Positions 1 through 6,259 of a stretch of DNA of 11,122 nt are shown here, one piece after another. The stretch lies in contig CAJQOV010000094.1 of assembly GCA_905480065.1 (NCBI GenBank), forward strand, positions 1-11,122, given 5' to 3'. This DNA is from an uncultured Gammaproteobacteria bacterium. Lineage in GTDB: Bacteria; Pseudomonadota; Gammaproteobacteria; UBA9214. Within the stretch, counting starts at the first letter, position 1; every line of letters starts with the position of its first letter. The notes under the pieces were generated by a model. It was not told the DNA's origin, did not search any database, and worked only from the letters and a program-made list of their open reading frames with translations. A program made the translations under genes and the position numbers.

Positions 1-1334
1 TGGATGCACTTCAGGCCGGCTTCGATGATCGGCCACTTGGAGGAGTCGATCATGATCGGCACGCGCGAAATGTCCGGTTCCGCCGCAACCAGGTTCAGGA
101 AGCGCACCATGGCCTGCTGTGATTCCAGCATGCCTTCATCCATGTTGATATCGATGATCTGTGCGCCGTTCTCGACCTGCTGACGCGCCACTTCCAGCGC
201 GGCGTCGTAGTCGCCGTTCATGATCAGGCGCTTGAAGACGGCAGAGCCGGTGACATTGGTGCGTTCGCCGACGTTGACGAACAACGAGTCCGGTCCGATG
301 TTGCACGGCTCCAGGCCGGACAGGCGGCACTGTGGCTCGATAGCGGGAAGCTTGCGCGGCGGATGCTGGCTGACCGCCGCGACGATGGCACGGATGTGAT
401 CCGGTGTCGTACCGCAACAGCCGCCGATAATGTTGAGGAAACCTTCCCGGGCCCAGTCGGCAAGTTCCTTTGCCATGCGTTGCGGGCTTTCGTCGTATTC
501 GCCGAATTCATTCGGCAGGCCGGCGTTGGGATGGGCCGACACGTGGGTTTCGGAGATGCGTGACAGCTCTTCTACATACTGACGCAGCTGGTCGGCGCCG
601 AGTGCACAGTTAAGACCGATGGATACCGGCCGCGCGTGGCGCAGTGAGTTATAGAACGCCTCGGTGACCTGCCCGGTAAGGGTGCGGCCGGACTGGTCGG
701 TAATGGTGCCGGAGATCATCACCGGCAGGCGCTGTCCGGTTTGCTCGAAGAACTGTTCCACGGCAAATACTGCAGCCTTGGCATTGAGCGTGTCGAAGAT
801 GGTCTCGATCAGCAGGATGTCAACACCGCCCTCGACCAGCCCGCGCGTGGATTCCAGGTAGGCATCGACCAGTGTATCGAAGCTGATGTTGCGAAATCCG
901 GGATCGTTTACGTCCGGCGAGATCGATGCGGTGCGGTTGGTCGGACCGAGCACACCGGCCACGAAGCGCGGTTTGTCCGGGTTCTGCTGTGTGACTTCGT
1001 CGGCGATCGAGCGCGCGAGTTTTGCCGCCGCTACATTGATCTCGAACGCCAGTTCCTGCATGCCGTAATCGGCCATCGCCACGCGCGTGGCATTGAAGGT
1101 GTTGGTTTCCAGGATGTCTGCGCCGGCCTCGAGGTACTGGCGGTGAATGTCCGCGATGATGTGTGGTTGGGTAATGGCCAGCAGGTCATTGTTGCCCTTG
1201 AGATCGCTGGGCCAGTCGGCAAAGCGTTCCCCACGGTAGTCGGCCTCGCCCAGTTTGTGGCGCTGGATCATGGTGCCCATGGCGCCATCCAGGAACAGGA
1301 TGCGCTTGGCCAGCAGGTCAGTGAATTTGGTCAT
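1..1334 (-). CDS. metH: Cobalamin-dependent methionine synthase, N-terminal part (runs off left edge)
   Basis: This is 5-methyltetrahydrofolate:homocysteine methyltransferase, which transfers the methyl group of methyl-THF to homocysteine through cobalamin in the cytoplasm. Only the first 444 residues are present; family members are about 1,200 residues, so the C-terminal part of the gene lies outside the window. The homocysteine-binding barrel fills roughly residues 1-325. Its zinc-ligand cysteines are visible as C243 in GLNCALG and C306/C307 in GGCCGTTP. The pterin-binding domain begins near residue 350 with LFVNVGERTNVTGS and continues through ENGAQIIDINMDEG and IMIDSSKW. Long blocks match E. 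coli MetH as I remember it. The ATG at 1334 gives MTKFTDLLAKRILFLDG, with the expected LDGAMGT motif at residues 15-21. No strong Shine-Dalgarno is visible. The gene is divergent from the methionine-rich repeat protein gene. I found no obvious SAM, SAH or cobalamin riboswitch in the short upstream region. Confidence 0.97.
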   Translation of the reverse strand, partial: MTKFTDLLAKRILFLDGAMGTMIQRHKLGEADYRGERFADWPSDLKGNNDLLAITQPHIIADIHRQYLEAGADILETNTFNATRVAMADYGMQELAFEINVAAAKLARSIADEVTQQNPDKPRFVAGVLGPTNRTASISPDVNDPGFRNISFDTLVDAYLESTRGLVEGGVDILLIETIFDTLNAKAAVFAVEQFFEQTGQRLPVMISGTITDQSGRTLTGQVTEAFYNSLRHARPVSIGLNCALGADQLRQYVEELSRISETHVSAHPNAGLPNEFGEYDESPQRMAKELADWAREGFLNIIGGCCGTTPDHIRAIVAAVSQHPPRKLPAIEPQCRLSGLEPCNIGPDSLFVNVGERTNVTGSAVFKRLIMNGDYDAALEVARQQVENGAQIIDINMDEGMLESQQAMVRFLNLVAAEPDISRVPIMIDSSKWPIIEAGLKCI

Positions 1335-1471
1335 GGTCGGTGGCGGTTGTTCCGAAAACTTGACAGTCTAGCATGGGAAGCATTGTTAATTGCATGAAAC
1401 ATAACCGAATATTGTCGTGTGCGAGCAATCCGCCCTGTGCGCCTGACTGTCCGTGAGACACAAAATAATGG

Positions 1472-1511
1472 GGTATGGACGATACCAAAATACTACATCT
1501 GGTATTATAAT
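1472..1511 (+). promoter_or_regulatory. Candidate promoter with overlapping inverted repeat, upstream of the Met-rich protein gene
   Basis: A perfect -10 hexamer TATAAT lies at 1506-1511, about 70 bp before the ATG at 1581. At the matching -35 position (1483-1488, 17-bp spacer) the sequence is TACCAA, a poor match. A perfect inverted repeat, GGTAT-N5-ATACC, occupies 1472-1486, so its right arm overlaps the -35 position. A third GGTAT is at 1501-1505, directly next to the -10. The boxes and repeats are visible. That the repeat binds a regulator, probably an activator given the poor -35, is inference. Confidence 0.45.
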
Positions 1512-1516
1512 CACGC

Positions 1517-1541
1517 GCGCTTGGGAAGAAGCGCTTTTTTT
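1517..1541 (+). terminator. Terminator-like hairpin with T7 tract in the leader
   Basis: GCGCTT and AAGCGC form a perfect 6-bp stem around the loop GGGAAG (1517-1534), followed directly by seven T residues (1535-1541). It reads as a rho-independent terminator only on the plus strand. It sits between the candidate -10 box (1506-1511) and the gene start at 1581, where no upstream plus-strand gene ends. It could attenuate transcription, cap the transcript 5' end, or end an unseen short RNA. The stem is short, so it may be weak. Confidence 0.4.
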
Positions 1542-1580
1542 CCTAGAATCAAGGGTAAAGCACACCCGGAGCAGCAGTTG

Positions 1581-2375
1581 ATGAAGCAGAAGTGCGCAAT
1601 GGCGGTTTTGATGTTTGCCCTGGCTGCGCCGCTGCCTGCAGCAGCTGCAGATGGTGCTGACAGCATGTTCGGCCTGATGTTCCGGATGATGCTGACCATG
1701 ATGAATGTCATGTCGGGTGCAATGCTCGGCAACAACAATAATCTCGGCAGTAATTTCGGCAACGGTCTGGGTGGGTTGAATTCTTTCAACCTGGGCATGA
1801 CCGCCTTGCCGATGATGTCCGGCATGTCTCCCTGGTCGGGCATGTCGCCGTGGTCGGGGATGTCGCAGGGCTCGGGGATGTCGCCCTGGTCGGGGATGTC
1901 GCCCTGGTCCGGCATGTCGCCGGGCTCGGGGATGTCGCCGTGGAGTTCCGGTTGGGGAAATCCGTTCGCTGGCGGCGCTCCGGGAAATTTTTCACCCAGG
2001 CAACCGGGTGGTTATTCCCCGCGGTATGGCAGATATGGCCGGCCGGCCGGATATGGCGCCTACCCGCCTGCCTACGGCGGTGCGCCTTCGGCCAGCTACC
2101 CGGCTGCTTCGATCATCGATGGGCGCTGGTATGGCAGTTCCGGGGAGATTCTCGAGATCCGTGGCAATCGTTTCCGGCTGCAAGCGGGCTCGATCGGCCT
2201 GGAGGGTGCGATTAGCGTCGAAAACGACATCGTCAGCATGTTCAGTCCGAAGACCAACAGCGTCACGCGCTACACGTTTGTGCGTAACCAGACCGGCCTG
2301 TTACTGCAGGATGTCAATGGCGAGTTGCTGCGCTTCACGCAGCGGCCGGTGAACGGCGTGGTGCATGTGTTCTGA
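1581..2375 (+). CDS. Exported methionine-rich protein with tandem GMSPWS repeats, function unknown
   Basis: I do not recognise this 264-residue protein. A signal peptide is clear: KQK, then a hydrophobic core, then PLPAAAA, with likely cleavage near residue 23. Residues 29-49 are hydrophobic and very methionine-rich (MFGLMFRMMLTMM and onward). An Asn/Gly-rich linker spans 50-72. Seven hexapeptides of the form GM-S-P/Q-W/G-S fill 81-122, and a Gly/Tyr/Pro/Arg-rich stretch fills about 130-178. Residues 179-260 look like a compact beta-rich domain, with DGRWYGSSGEILEI, NRFRL and LLLQDVNGELLRF. The mature protein has 19 Met, 18 of them before residue 119, no Cys and a single His. The reading frame stays open upstream to a GTG at 1419, but that stretch contains the promoter and hairpin. 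I chose the ATG at 1581 because GGAG at 1568-1571 sits 9 nt before it and the signal peptide starts there. Periplasmic or surface location is inferred. Metal binding or oxidant scavenging is speculation. Confidence 0.8.
   Translation: MKQKCAMAVLMFALAAPLPAAAADGADSMFGLMFRMMLTMMNVMSGAMLGNNNNLGSNFGNGLGGLNSFNLGMTALPMMSGMSPWSGMSPWSGMSQGSGMSPWSGMSPWSGMSPGSGMSPWSSGWGNPFAGGAPGNFSPRQPGGYSPRYGRYGRPAGYGAYPPAYGGAPSASYPAASIIDGRWYGSSGEILEIRGNRFRLQAGSIGLEGAISVENDIVSMFSPKTNSVTRYTFVRNQTGLLLQDVNGELLRFTQRPVNGVVHVF
1821..1946 (+). repeat. Seven in-frame 18-bp tandem repeats coding for GMSPWS-like hexapeptides
   Basis: Seven contiguous 18-bp units begin at 1821, 1839, 1857, 1875, 1893, 1911 and 1929. They encode PW, PW, QG, PW, PW, PG and PW variants of GMSxxS. 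The order shows a higher period of three units (54 bp): units 1-3 and 4-6 have the same W, W, G pattern, which suggests that a 54-bp block duplicated. Because the unit is a multiple of three without stops, copy number can change without breaking the frame. Confidence 0.95.
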
Positions 2376-2382
2376 GGCAATG

Positions 2383-2402
2383 GTTCAGGCTGTCACCTGA
2401 AC
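2383..2402. terminator. Stem-loop between convergent genes
   Basis: GTTCAGG (2383-2389) and CCTGAAC (2396-2402) form a perfect 7-bp stem around a 6-nt loop. It lies 7 bp after the stop of the Met-rich protein gene and 64 bp beyond the stop of serS. No U-tract follows on either strand, so it is not a classic intrinsic terminator. It may protect the 3' ends of either mRNA or assist factor-dependent termination. Confidence 0.35.
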
Positions 2403-2466
2403 AGCTCGTCACAGAGAGCACAGAGCAAGAAAATAAAGCCGGACAGACAGCAGGCGGTGAGCGTAG

Positions 2467-3747
2467 CTACGTTCGCTTGATGACGGTCAGATTCCCCATG
2501 TACGGCGCCAGCACATCCGGCACGCGGATACTGCCATCGGCTTGCTGGTAGTTTTCCATGACGGCCACCAGCGTGCGGCCTACCGCCAGGCCGGAGCCAT
2601 TCAGGGTATGCAGCAGTTCGGGTTTGCCGGTCTCCGGGTTGCGCCAGCGGGCCTGCATGCGGCGTGCCTGGAAATCCACGAAGTTGCTGCACGAGGAAAT
2701 CTCGCGGTATTTCTGCTGGCCCGGCAGCCACACCTCGAGGTCGTAGGTCTTGGCCGCGGAAAAGCCGATATCGCCGGTGCACAGCGTTACCACGCGGTAT
2801 GGCAACTCCAGCAGTTGCAGGATAGCCTCGGCGTGCCCGGTCAGTGTCTCCAGCGCGGCCCAGGAATCTTCCGGCCGCACCATTTGCACCATCTCCACTT
2901 TCTCGAACTGGTGCTGGCGGATCATGCCGCGTGTGTCCTTGCCATAGGAGCCGGCCTCGGAACGGAAGCACGGGGTATGTGCGGTGAAGCGCAGCGGCAA
3001 TGCAGCGGCCTCGATGATGCTGTCGCGCACCAGGTTGGTGACCGGCACTTCGGCGGTAGGAATCAGGTAGTACTCGAGTTCGCCGCTGGTCTTGAACAGT
3101 TCGGCCTCGAATTTCGGCAATTGCCCGGTGCCGCGCAGGCTCTCGGCATTGACCAGGTACGGGACATACAGCTCCCGGTAACCGTGCTCCCGGGTATGTG
3201 TGTCGAGCATGAACTGGATCAGTGCGCGGTGCAGGCGTGCCAATGGCCCCTGGATGACACTGAAGCGAGCGCCGGTCAGCTTGGCCGCTGCCTCGAAGTC
3301 CAGCAGTCCCAGGCCTTCACCCAGGTCCACATGATCCTTCGGCTCGAAATCAAATGCGCGCGGTTCGCCCCAGCGGCGTAATTCGGGATTGTCTTCCTCG
3401 CCCTTGCCGTCCGGCACCGATTCATGCGGGAGGTTTGGCATCTCCATCAGGATGGCAAGCAGTTCCTGCTGGATACTATCCAGTTGCTGTTCGCAGGATT
3501 TCAGCTGCTCACCGAGGCCTTCGACTTCTTTCAGCAGTGGTGCAATTTCTTCACCGGCGGCCTTGGCCTTGCCGATGTTTTTTGAGCGGGCATTACGTTC
3601 GGCCTGCAATTCCTGGGTCTGTACCTGGATCGACTTGCGACGTTGCTCCAGTGCCTGCAGGGCAGCGGTGTCGAGGTGGAAGCCGCGTCGTGCCAGTTGT
3701 TTTGCAACAGTCCCGGGGTCGCTGCGCAGGAGTCGTGGGTCAAGCAT
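2467..3747 (-). CDS. serS: Seryl-tRNA synthetase
   Basis: SerS charges tRNA(Ser), and tRNA(Sec) where present, with serine using ATP in the cytoplasm. The protein has 426 residues, close to the usual 425-430. The N-terminal tRNA-binding coiled coil spans roughly residues 28-100 and is rich in Gln, Glu, Lys and Arg. The class II catalytic domain follows. It shows the motif 1 region (GYRELYVPYLV, about 189-199), the serine-site TAEVP at 231-235, motif 2 with FRSEAG at 261-266, and motif 3 in GLAVGRTLVAVMEN at about 386-399. The ATG at 3747 is preceded by AGGGA at good spacing and gives the standard MLDPRLLR start. A 110-bp gap separates it from the upstream DUF190 gene. I found no convincing promoter in that gap, so it may be read through from crcB-DUF190 or start from a weak promoter. 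The perfect palindrome CGTAGCTACG (2462-2471) overlaps the stop codon. Confidence 0.98.
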   Translation of the reverse strand: MLDPRLLRSDPGTVAKQLARRGFHLDTAALQALEQRRKSIQVQTQELQAERNARSKNIGKAKAAGEEIAPLLKEVEGLGEQLKSCEQQLDSIQQELLAILMEMPNLPHESVPDGKGEEDNPELRRWGEPRAFDFEPKDHVDLGEGLGLLDFEAAAKLTGARFSVIQGPLARLHRALIQFMLDTHTREHGYRELYVPYLVNAESLRGTGQLPKFEAELFKTSGELEYYLIPTAEVPVTNLVRDSIIEAAALPLRFTAHTPCFRSEAGSYGKDTRGMIRQHQFEKVEMVQMVRPEDSWAALETLTGHAEAILQLLELPYRVVTLCTGDIGFSAAKTYDLEVWLPGQQKYREISSCSNFVDFQARRMQARWRNPETGKPELLHTLNGSGLAVGRTLVAVMENYQQADGSIRVPDVLAPYMGNLTVIKRT

Positions 3748-3857
3748 GGTGTTCCCTTGAAAGATTCCGATGGATGTTCGTGGCTGGCGGCAATGGTACT
3801 AGAAGCCGCTGCAAAATAGCAGGCCGGATGCCCCGCCACGGTATCGCCTGGCGCTGG

Positions 3858-4163
3858 CTAGACCAGCAAGGTCGCCGGCCAGAATACAATGTGGCCCGGG
3901 GCGATATCGGCGCTGATATGTTCCAGGATGGTATCGACCTTGTCGGGCACATCGAAGAATTCCACTACCAGCGGCAGGTCCAGTGACATATCGAGCAGAC
4001 TGGATGAATGCACCTTGCCCGATTGTCCGAAGCCGCTGATACCGCGTAACACGGTCACTCCCTGCACCTTCTCCCAGTCATGCAGACGTTGCATGAGGCT
4101 TGGCAGGCGGCCATCCGCCTCGGTCAGGTAGATATGTACAAAGGTAACGTCGAGCTTGTTCAT
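3858..4163 (-). CDS. DUF190 family protein, coupled to crcB
   Basis: This 101-residue soluble protein matches the DUF190 family, whose members often sit beside crcB and have no settled biochemical role. The recognisable parts are the N-terminal strand VTFVHIYLTE, the block VLRGISGFGQSGKVHSSS at residues 38-55, and LDLPLVVEFFDVPDKVD at 61-77. A longer reading with an N-terminal MYRRRR extension is possible. I reject it because the ATG at 4163 overlaps the crcB stop as ATGA, the standard sign of translational coupling, and the family begins here. A weak GAGA lies 5 nt before the ATG. Family assignment is from remembered sequence pattern. A role helping CrcB or sensing a ligand, by analogy with the PII-like fold proposed for such proteins, is inference. 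Confidence 0.88.
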   Translation of the reverse strand: MNKLDVTFVHIYLTEADGRLPSLMQRLHDWEKVQGVTVLRGISGFGQSGKVHSSSLLDMSLDLPLVVEFFDVPDKVDTILEHISADIAPGHIVFWPATLLV

Positions 4164-4534
4164 AGTTGTCTCGCAGCCAGTACGCCAAGTCCGGCGGCGC
4201 CGATACAAAGCGTGACACTGAGCAATATGTTGGCCAGCGCCCTGCCCGGCTGACCGGATTCCAGCAGGTTGAGGGTTTCCATGGAGAAGGTGGAAAAGGT
4301 GGTAAAGGCACCGAGCAGGCCGATCATCAGAAATGCTCGCAGCGCCGGACCGGCGGACATCCGTTCAAGCAGCCAGATGTACAGGAAACCAATCAGCAGG
4401 CTGCCGAGTACGTTCACCGCCAGTGTGCCATAAGGAAAGCCCATGCCCAGGCGAGCGTGTACCGCCGTCGAGGTCCAGTAACGCAGCAGCGCGCCAATGG
4501 CACCGCCGGAGGCGATAGCGAGCAGCTGGTTCAT
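4160..4534 (-). CDS. crcB: Fluoride channel CrcB/Fluc
   Basis: CrcB (Fluc) is a small inner-membrane protein that dimerises and exports fluoride. From the ATG at 4534 it has 124 residues, the usual size, and four hydrophobic segments (about 1-18, 33-57, 66-88 and 97-120). Family marks are R18 in GALLRYW, the GTLAVNVLGSLLIGF segment at 36-50 with the pore-region Asn41, and GAFTTFSTFSMET at 75-87 carrying the Na+-site and Phe-box region. The start is uncertain: an in-frame ATG at 4540 and a TTG at 4561 are also open, and none has a clear Shine-Dalgarno. I chose 4534 because MNQLLAIASGGAIG aligns with the family start. The stop overlaps the next gene's ATG by 4 bp. I searched upstream for a fluoride riboswitch and did not find its consensus. 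Confidence 0.95.
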   Translation of the reverse strand: MNQLLAIASGGAIGALLRYWTSTAVHARLGMGFPYGTLAVNVLGSLLIGFLYIWLLERMSAGPALRAFLMIGLLGAFTTFSTFSMETLNLLESGQPGRALANILLSVTLCIGAAGLGVLAARQL

Positions 4535-4928
4535 GCGCATGAGCGGGTAGGCATGGCGCAATAGTACACCAACCAGTTCCCGAAGTTTTCATTCACCGGT
4601 CCGCTCTCATGCGGCAGTTTGCTTCACGAACAGGGTCCGCTGCTCACGGGTGACTACCCCATCGTTGTATCAATCCCAACTCCCACCGGGGAAGGGTCCG
4701 GGTGAGCGGGTGAAAAATCCGCGCATTTTTCCACTGTATATTCCCTCGTCCCGGCCCGTTCCCGGGCAGGGAGGGATTGCTCCCTGAATTCACCGTTAGT
4801 GAACTCCGGAATCACTTGCCGGTTAACATGCAGCCCTCGTTATACAGGCACATTTCTGCGTTGTTTGTGAAATCCTCTGCAGCCGCAGGATCTATTGCCA
4901 TGCCGGCACCGGACGGGTGCGATGATGA
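4535..4928. other. 394-bp gene-free, hairpin-rich intergenic region between rarA and crcB
   Basis: No convincing gene is seen on either strand. The region holds a series of perfect stem-loops: CCGC/GCGG at 4601-4614, GAAAAAT/ATTTTTC at 4712-4731, GCCCG/CGGGC at 4754-4767, CAGGGAG/CTCCCTG at 4767-4786, TTCAC/GTGAA at 4789-4803 and GCACC/GGTGC at 4906-4920. The last ends 8 bp past the rarA stop. It also holds an REP-like element. The crcB promoter must be here or in rarA. A possible weak -10 (TACTAT, minus strand, 4561-4566) lies close to the crcB start, but its -35 is poor. Confidence 0.6.
4680..4713. repeat. Candidate REP-like extragenic palindrome
   Basis: The sequence CTCCCACCGGGGAAGGG, followed by TCCGGGTGAGCGGGTGA, resembles the extragenic palindromes found between genes in many GC-rich proteobacteria: a CTCCC arm, a CCGGGGA centre and a GGGTGAG arm. 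CACCGG and CCGGGTG can pair with one bulge. A partial second copy may lie at 4632-4653, which shares AGGGTCCG and CGGGTGA with 4693-4713 at nearly the same spacing. Only one good copy is in the window, so repetition across the genome cannot be seen from here. Confidence 0.4.
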
Positions 4929-6248
4929 TTATGGCTTGTCGTGTTTCCGATCCAGTTCGCGCAGGTAGGCGAGTTTTTCCGCAATCCTGATTTCCAGGCC
5001 GCGCGGTGCCGGCTGGTAGTAACGTGGCTCGCCCATGCCTTCCGGGAAATACTGTTCGCCGGCGGCATAGGCTTCCGGCTCGTCGTGTGCATAGCGATAG
5101 GCCTTGCCGTAACCGAGTTCCTTCATCAGTTGCGTGGGTGCGTTGCGCAGATGGACCGGCACTTCCAGCGAGCCGGTCTTGCCGATAGCGGCGCGTACCT
5201 GGTTGTAGGCCAGGTAGACCGCGTTGCTTTTCGGCGCACACGCCAGGTACAGGATGGCCTGTGCCAGTGCCAGTTCGCCCTCCGGGCTGCCGAGCCGCTC
5301 CTGCACGTCCCAGGCATTGAGACACAGCGTGAGTGCGCGCGGATCTGCGTTACCGATATCTTCCGATGCCATGCGTGCGATACGGCGCGCCAGGTAGAGC
5401 GGATCACAGCCGCCGTCCAGCATGCGTACCAGCCAGTACAACGAGGCATCCGGATTGGAACCGCGCACCGATTTGTGCAGCGCCGAGATCTGATCGTAGA
5501 AATCATCACCCCCCTTGTCGAAGCGCCGGCTACCGCCGCTGATGACCTCGATGAAATCCGCTTCCGCGATGCGGGCCTCTCCCTCCTGCCCGGTGGCCAG
5601 GTCGGCGGCAATTTCCAGCAGGTTGAGCGCGCGCCGGGCATCACCGTCGGCGGCAATGGCCAACTGGTCAAGCCAGGCGTCGGGGATGACCAGCTTGCGG
5701 TCGCCCAGTCCATGCTGCGCGTCCTGTAATGCGCTGTCGATGATGCTGCGCAGGGCATCCGGTTCCAGGCGTTTCAGTACATAGGTGCGTGCGCGGGACA
5801 GCAACGCACTGTTCAATTCAAACGAGGGATTCTCGGTGGTGGCGCCGATGAAGATCACCGTGCCGTCTTCCACGTAGGGCAGAAAGGCATCCTGCTGGGA
5901 CTTGTTGAAGCGGTGTGCCTCGTCGATAAACAGGATGGTCTGGCGTCCTTCCAGCTCGCGTACCTGCTGCGCCACGGCCACGGCAGCGCGGATGTCCTTG
6001 ACGCCCGCCAGCACGGCGGACAGGGTAAGAAATTCTGCCCGGGTGTGTTCAGCCAGCAGGCGTGCCAGCGTGGTCTTGCCGGTACCCGGTGGCCCCCACA
6101 GCACCATGGAATGCAGGTTACCCTCCTCGATGGCGCGGCGCAGGGGTTTGCCGGGCCCCAGGATGTGCGGTTGTCCGGTGAAGGCCGCGAGCGTGTGCGG
6201 GCGCATGCGATCGGCCAACGGCCGATAGGGCTCGGCGACAGGCGTCAT
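4929..6248 (-). CDS. rarA: Replication-associated recombination protein A (AAA+ ATPase, MgsA/WHIP family)
   Basis: RarA is a cytoplasmic AAA+ ATPase related to the clamp loader and acts at stalled or broken replication forks. The 439-residue length is typical. The N-terminal PLADRMRPHTLAAFTGQ region leads into Walker A GPPGTGKT at 52-59, Walker B ILFIDEAHRFNKSQQD at 105-120, sensor 1 GATTENPSFE from about 135, and the arginine-finger segment LLSRAR at 149-154. The C-terminal MgsA-type part contains SGGSRRFDKGGDDFYDQIS and HKSVRGSNPDASLYWL, both characteristic of the family. The ATG at 6248 lies 11 bp after the lolA stop, so it is probably cotranscribed with ftsK and lolA. The Shine-Dalgarno is weak. 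The gene ends with TAA at 4929. A short GC-rich hairpin follows at 4906-4920 without a U-tract. Confidence 0.97.
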   Translation of the reverse strand: MTPVAEPYRPLADRMRPHTLAAFTGQPHILGPGKPLRRAIEEGNLHSMVLWGPPGTGKTTLARLLAEHTRAEFLTLSAVLAGVKDIRAAVAVAQQVRELEGRQTILFIDEAHRFNKSQQDAFLPYVEDGTVIFIGATTENPSFELNSALLSRARTYVLKRLEPDALRSIIDSALQDAQHGLGDRKLVIPDAWLDQLAIAADGDARRALNLLEIAADLATGQEGEARIAEADFIEVISGGSRRFDKGGDDFYDQISALHKSVRGSNPDASLYWLVRMLDGGCDPLYLARRIARMASEDIGNADPRALTLCLNAWDVQERLGSPEGELALAQAILYLACAPKSNAVYLAYNQVRAAIGKTGSLEVPVHLRNAPTQLMKELGYGKAYRYAHDEPEAYAAGEQYFPEGMGEPRYYQPAPRGLEIRIAEKLAYLRELDRKHDKP

Positions 6249-6259
6249 GGCTTGCTGTG

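Noticed and set aside
741..1397. A 218-residue open frame antisense to metH
   Set aside because: It lies opposite highly conserved metH codons and resembles no protein. Long antisense frames are expected in GC-rich genes.
1419..1580. N-terminal extension of the Met-rich protein from a GTG at 1419
   Set aside because: The frame is open, but it runs through a perfect -10 box and the T7 hairpin, and it would bury the signal peptide 54 residues inside the protein. The ATG at 1581 has a good Shine-Dalgarno.
1335..1580. SAM, SAH or cobalamin riboswitch upstream of metH
   Set aside because: The gap to the divergent promoter is short and I could not find the conserved cores of these elements by eye.
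1511..2215. Open frames on the other strand and in another plus frame across the GMSPWS repeat
   Set aside because: An 18-bp repeat without stop codons leaves several frames open at once. The alternative products are monotonous and have no signal peptide or domain.
2542..3381. A 279-residue open frame antisense to serS
   Set aside because: It is a shadow of serS, whose class II motifs fix the coding strand.
4535..4700. Fluoride riboswitch in front of crcB
   Set aside because: A GATGG occurs on the minus strand near 4660, but the paired GGNGATGG...TTCNCC stem and the downstream TGATNACTCCT segment are missing. A covariance search would settle it.
4777..4968. A 63-codon plus-strand frame in the rarA-crcB gap
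   Set aside because: It has no Shine-Dalgarno or family resemblance, runs into the rarA coding end, and starts inside the CAGGGAG/CTCCCTG hairpin.
4941..5729. A 262-residue open frame antisense to rarA
   Set aside because: It is a shadow of rarA and has no recognisable domain.
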